18,905 bases of DNA from contig JAXFOY010000026.1 in NCBI GenBank assembly GCA_034180045.1, forward strand, positions 1 through 18,905, given 5' to 3'. Position 1 is the stretch's first letter; each line of letters opens with the position of its first letter. The position numbers were made by a program, and so were the translations under genes. The notes beneath the pieces were generated by a model. The model was not told the origin of the DNA and did not search any database. It worked only from the letters and a program-made list of their open reading frames with translations. Positions 15,953 through 18,905 of this stretch are shown in pieces. This DNA comes from Eubacterium_B sp034180045. Lineage in GTDB: Bacteria; Bacillota; Clostridia; Peptostreptococcales; Anaerovoracaceae.

Positions 15953-16035
15953 CGGCAAAATCCACGGCCAGTACGCCGGTTTTGTCGAGTACCCCCGGAC
16001 AGACTGAATGATCAGAAGATTGCCGGGTCATTCAG
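15953..16035 (+). promoter_or_regulatory. Structured rpsL-rpsG spacer: two stable hairpins, candidate S7-type regulatory RNA
   Basis: The 266-base gap from the rpsL stop to the rpsG start is far longer than usual. Hairpin one: CGGCAAAATC (15953-15962) pairs with GGTTTTGTCG (15978-15987), topped by GGC/GCC (15966-15968 with 15975-15977) and a CAGTAC loop. Hairpin two: CTGAATGATC (16004-16013) pairs with GGTCATTCAG (16026-16035). CCCGG (15994-15998) could also pair with CCGGG (16023-16027), in conflict with the base of hairpin two's 3' arm. S7 is known to regulate its mRNA in the same intergenic position in E. coli. Applying that here is inference. Confidence 0.5.
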
Positions 16036-16040
16036 AGTAA

Positions 16041-16069
16041 TCGAGATGCGTTTTTTGAACGTTTATAAT
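16041..16069 (+). promoter_or_regulatory. Possible internal promoter for rpsG-fusA-tuf
   Basis: A consensus -10 TATAAT (16064-16069) is 17 bases after a fair -35 TCGAGA (16041-16046, four of six matches). A run of six T residues (16051-16056) lies between them. It would give an extra start upstream of rpsG. The weak -35 keeps confidence modest. Confidence 0.35.
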
Positions 16070-16157
16070 CGGTGAAGAGAAGTCGTGCAATTAATAGCAT
16101 ACCGCGAATGTGATGTCGAATATTAATTTGACATTGGCAAGCGAGGGAGGAAGAGAA

Positions 16158-16628
16158 GTGCCAAGAAAAGGAAATACACCAAAGCGTATAGTACTTCCGG
16201 ATCCAGTATATGGAAATCTTGTCGTTGCTAAGCTTATCAACAGCATTATGCTTGATGGTAAGAAAGGCGTTGCTCAGGCAATTGTCTATGGAGCTTTTGA
16301 CAGGGTTAAGGAAATCACTGGTGAAGAACCGTTGGAAGTATTTGACAAGGCAATGAACAATATCATGCCTGTTTTAGAAGTAAAAGCAAGAAGAATCGGT
16401 GGTGCGAACTATCAGGTGCCTATTGAAGTTAGACCTGAAAGAAGACAAACACTTGCGCTGAGATGGCTGACAGCAGCTGTCAGAGCAAGAGGTGAAAAGA
16501 CCATGGCAGAAAGACTTGCAAAAGAACTGGTAGATGCGTCGAACAGTACAGGTGCATCAGTTAAGAAAAAAGAAGATACACATAGAATGGCAGAGGCTAA
16601 TAAGGCGTTTGCTCATTTCAGATGGTAG
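16158..16628 (+). CDS. rpsG: 30S ribosomal protein S7
   Basis: S7 nucleates assembly of the 30S head and lines the E site. I chose GTG 16158, giving MPRKGNTPKRIVLPDPVYGN and 156 residues, the standard length. AGGGAGG (16144-16150) is 7 bases upstream. The longer in-frame reading from GTG 16110 adds a non-conserved MMSNINLTLASEGG segment and lacks a binding site. Conserved parts include GGANYQVPIEVRPERRQTLALRW and the end EANKAFAHFRW. The gap to fusA is 24 bases. Confidence 0.97.
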   Translation: MPRKGNTPKRIVLPDPVYGNLVVAKLINSIMLDGKKGVAQAIVYGAFDRVKEITGEEPLEVFDKAMNNIMPVLEVKARRIGGANYQVPIEVRPERRQTLALRWLTAAVRARGEKTMAERLAKELVDASNSTGASVKKKEDTHRMAEANKAFAHFRW

Positions 16629-16652
16629 TTTAACTTAGACGGAGGAAAAGTA

Positions 16653-18725
16653 ATGGCAGGTAGAGAGTTCTCACTGGAGAAAACAAGAAATATCGGTATC
16701 ATGGCACACATAGATGCCGGTAAAACTACCACGACCGAAAGAATCCTCTTCTATACAGGTAAATCACACAAAATAGGTGAAACACATGACGGTGCTTCCG
16801 TTATGGACTGGATGGATCAGGAAAAAGAGCGTGGTATAACCATTACTTCTGCTGCGACTACCGCACAATGGAAGGGAAATAGAATCAATATTATTGATAC
16901 TCCCGGACACGTTGACTTTACAGTTGAAGTAGAAAGATCACTTAGAGTACTTGACGGTGCTGTAACAGTGCTTTGTGCTAAGGGCGGTGTTGAACCACAG
17001 TCCGAAACAGTTTGGAGACAGGCTGAGAAGTACGGAGTTCCAAGAATGATTTTCGTCAACAAGATGGACATTTTGGGAGCTAATTTCTACAGGGTAGTAG
17101 ATATGGTAAAGGACAGATTAAAGGCAAATGCCGTGCCTGTTCAATTGCCAATCGGAGTAGAAGACACATTCATAGGTATCATCGATTTGATAAATATGAA
17201 GGCAGAAATTTATAAAGACGAAGCCGGAACCGAATTCGAAATAACTGAGATTCCGGAAGATATGCAGGCAAAAGCCGAGGAATGGAGAGAAAAAATGGTT
17301 GAGTCCGTCGCAGAATGTGATGAAGAACTCATGATGAAATTCCTCGAAGGCGAAGAACTCACTGTAAAAGAAATCAAGGATGTTATTCGTAAACAGACTA
17401 TTGCTTGCCAGATGGTGCCTGTTTTCTGTGGCTCGGCTTACAGAAATAAGGGTGTACAGATGATGCTTGACGGTGTTGTTGATTACATGCCGTCACCGGT
17501 TGATATCCCGCCAATTAAGGGTATTAACCCAACTACAGGAGAAGAAGACGAAAGACCGTCTTCCGATGAAGAACCGTTTGCAGCTCTTGCATTTAAGATT
17601 ATGGCTGACCCGTTCGTTGGAAAGCTGGCGTTCTTTAGAGTATATTCGGGTTCTATCGAATCAGGATCGTATGTATATAACTCAACAAAGGGCAAGAGAG
17701 GAAGACTCGGAAGAATTCTTCAGATGCACGCTAACAAGAGAGAGGAAATCAATACGGTTTACTCAGGAGATATTGCCGCAGCTGTAGGTCTTAAGGATGT
17801 TACAACAGGTGACACTCTATGCGACGAAAAAGCGGAAATTATCCTGGAATCCATGGAATTCCCGGATCCTGTTATCGAAATCGCTATCGAACCTAAGACA
17901 AAAGCAGGTCAGGAAAAGATGGGTATTGCACTCGCTAAGCTGGCTGAAGAAGACCCGACATTTAAGACATATACAAACGAAGATACGGGACAGACAATCA
18001 TCGCAGGAATGGGTGAGTTGCATCTGGAGATAATCGTAGACAGATTGCTTCGTGAATTCAAGGTAGAAGCAAATGTAGGTAAGCCACAGGTTTCATACAA
18101 AGAAACTATTACTGTTCCGGCAGATGTTGACCACAAGTACGCTAAGCAGTCAGGCGGTCACGGACAGTACGGACATGTTAAGATTAAGGTTTATCCTCGT
18201 GAGCCGGGTGCAGGATTTGAGTTTGTTAACTCAATTGTCGGTGGTGCTATTCCTAAGGAATACATCGGACCTGTTGAAGCCGGTATCAAGGAAGCCCTTG
18301 AAAATGGACCTGTTGCCGGATATCAGGTTGTCGATGTCGGTGTTGAGCTATATGACGGTTCATATCACGAAGTCGACTCATCCGAAATGGCATTTAAGGT
18401 TGCAGCATCTATGGCATTTAGAGAAGCGGCTAAGAAGGGTTCGCCTGTTCTTCTGGAACCTATATTCAAGGTGGAAGTTACTGTTCCGGACGAATACATG
18501 GGCGATGTAATCGGAGACATCTCCTCGAGAAGAGGTAGGATTGAAGGCTCCGATATGACTAACGGTGCAGTAGCAATCAGAGGTATGGTACCGCTGTCAG
18601 AGATGTTTGGATACGCTACAGACCTTAGATCCAAAACTCAGGGTCGAGGAGTGTATGTAATGCAGTTCGACCACTTTGAAAAGCTTCCTGATAACCTTGT
18701 TGAAAAGGTTAACTCAAGCAAATAA
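16653..18725 (+). CDS. fusA: Elongation factor G
   Basis: EF-G is the GTPase that drives translocation on the ribosome. The 690-residue length is typical. GTPase motifs are all present: AHIDAGKTT (18-26), RGITITSAAT (switch I), DTPGHVDF (82-89), NKMD (136-139) and GSAYRNKG. The domain IV segment with SGGHGQYGHVKI and the C-terminal domain V (PLSEMFGYATDLRSKTQGRG) are complete. It looks like the canonical translocase rather than a TetM-like or FusA2 protein, given its full-length match and its place between rpsG and tuf. GGAGG lies upstream of the ATG. I see no terminator before tuf 43 bases downstream, so they should be co-transcribed. Confidence 0.98.
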   Translation: MAGREFSLEKTRNIGIMAHIDAGKTTTTERILFYTGKSHKIGETHDGASVMDWMDQEKERGITITSAATTAQWKGNRINIIDTPGHVDFTVEVERSLRVLDGAVTVLCAKGGVEPQSETVWRQAEKYGVPRMIFVNKMDILGANFYRVVDMVKDRLKANAVPVQLPIGVEDTFIGIIDLINMKAEIYKDEAGTEFEITEIPEDMQAKAEEWREKMVESVAECDEELMMKFLEGEELTVKEIKDVIRKQTIACQMVPVFCGSAYRNKGVQMMLDGVVDYMPSPVDIPPIKGINPTTGEEDERPSSDEEPFAALAFKIMADPFVGKLAFFRVYSGSIESGSYVYNSTKGKRGRLGRILQMHANKREEINTVYSGDIAAAVGLKDVTTGDTLCDEKAEIILESMEFPDPVIEIAIEPKTKAGQEKMGIALAKLAEEDPTFKTYTNEDTGQTIIAGMGELHLEIIVDRLLREFKVEANVGKPQVSYKETITVPADVDHKYAKQSGGHGQYGHVKIKVYPREPGAGFEFVNSIVGGAIPKEYIGPVEAGIKEALENGPVAGYQVVDVGVELYDGSYHEVDSSEMAFKVAASMAFREAAKKGSPVLLEPIFKVEVTVPDEYMGDVIGDISSRRGRIEGSDMTNGAVAIRGMVPLSEMFGYATDLRSKTQGRGVYVMQFDHFEKLPDNLVEKVNSSK

Positions 18726-18768
18726 ACCTAATTTGGAAATATTTTAACCTAATTGGAGGGAAATAATA

Positions 18769-18905
18769 ATGGCAAAACAGAAATTCGAAAGAACCAAACC
18801 GCATATTAATATCGGTACAATCGGACACGTAGACCACGGAAAAACAACACTTACAGCAGCGATAACAACAACGCTGCACCAGAGATACGGACTGGGCGAA
18901 AAAGT
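18769..18905 (+). CDS. tuf: Elongation factor Tu, N-terminal start (partial, 3' truncated by window edge)
   Basis: The ATG at 18769, with GGAGGG at 18755-18760, opens a frame reading MAKQKFERTKPHINIGTIGH, followed by the G1 P-loop GHVDHGKTT. This is EF-Tu, here in its usual str operon place after fusA. Only 45 codons are in the window. Together with the 45 codons of a tuf C-terminus at the other end, this shows two direct tuf copies about 18 kb apart. The visible parts do not overlap, so their identity cannot be compared. Confidence 0.98.
   Translation, partial: MAKQKFERTKPHINIGTIGHVDHGKTTLTAAITTTLHQRYGLGEK

Noticed and set aside
16004..16056. Terminator using the T run at 16051-16056
   Set aside because: The nearest stable stem ends at 16035, fifteen bases before the T run, which is too far for an intrinsic terminator.
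16110..16157. Longer start for rpsG
   Set aside because: It adds a non-conserved leader without a binding site. GTG 16158 has AGGGAGG at good spacing and gives the standard 156 residues.

Overview
The window is a housekeeping segment of a low-to-moderate GC Gram-positive genome, most likely a Clostridia-type Firmicute. Evidence for this is strong AGGAGG-type ribosome binding sites, TTG and GTG starts, a zinc-binding (Cys+) L33, a 138-residue S12 of the Gram-positive form, an L10-type leader with a transcription attenuator, and YitT and LytR-CpsA-Psr family neighbours. I cannot assign a genus from the sequence alone. All genes I accept are on the + strand. I found no tRNA, rRNA, CRISPR array, insertion sequence or phage gene.

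Layout. (1) 1-195: the 3' end of a tuf gene (EF-Tu) and its terminator. (2) 241-2390: two membrane-associated genes unrelated to translation, a YitT/DUF2179 protein and an LCP-family cell-wall ligase. (3) 2472-5963: the rpmG-secE-nusG-rplK-rplA-rplJ-rplL cluster. It has a strong promoter before rpmG, a possible L1-type spacer between rplK and rplA, a classical L10 leader/attenuator before rplJ, and a terminator after rplL. (4) 6022-7569: three overlapping or abutting genes for small membrane proteins I do not recognise, sitting where most relatives go almost straight from rplL to rpoB. (5) 7686-15352: a strong terminator that also carries the rpoB promoter, then rpoB and rpoC. (6) 15361-18905: the str operon (rpsL, rpsG, fusA, start of a second tuf), with its own promoter, a 13-bp leader hairpin and an unusually long, structured rpsL-rpsG spacer.

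The known genes work together in transcription and translation: RNA polymerase beta and beta', the elongation/antitermination factor NusG, the secretion channel subunit SecE, ribosomal proteins L33, L11, L1, L10, L7/L12, S12 and S7, and elongation factors EF-G and EF-Tu. The window is framed by two direct tuf copies, each cut after about 136 bases, which looks like a contig bounded by a collapsed tuf repeat.

The most interesting unexplained items are the three-gene membrane cassette between rplL and rpoB, the rpoB promoter whose -35 box lies in the loop of the upstream terminator, the structured 266-base rpsL-rpsG spacer, and an Asn in place of the usual His at the start of the RpoC bridge helix. 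I see no clear evidence of a wholly new defence or mobile system.
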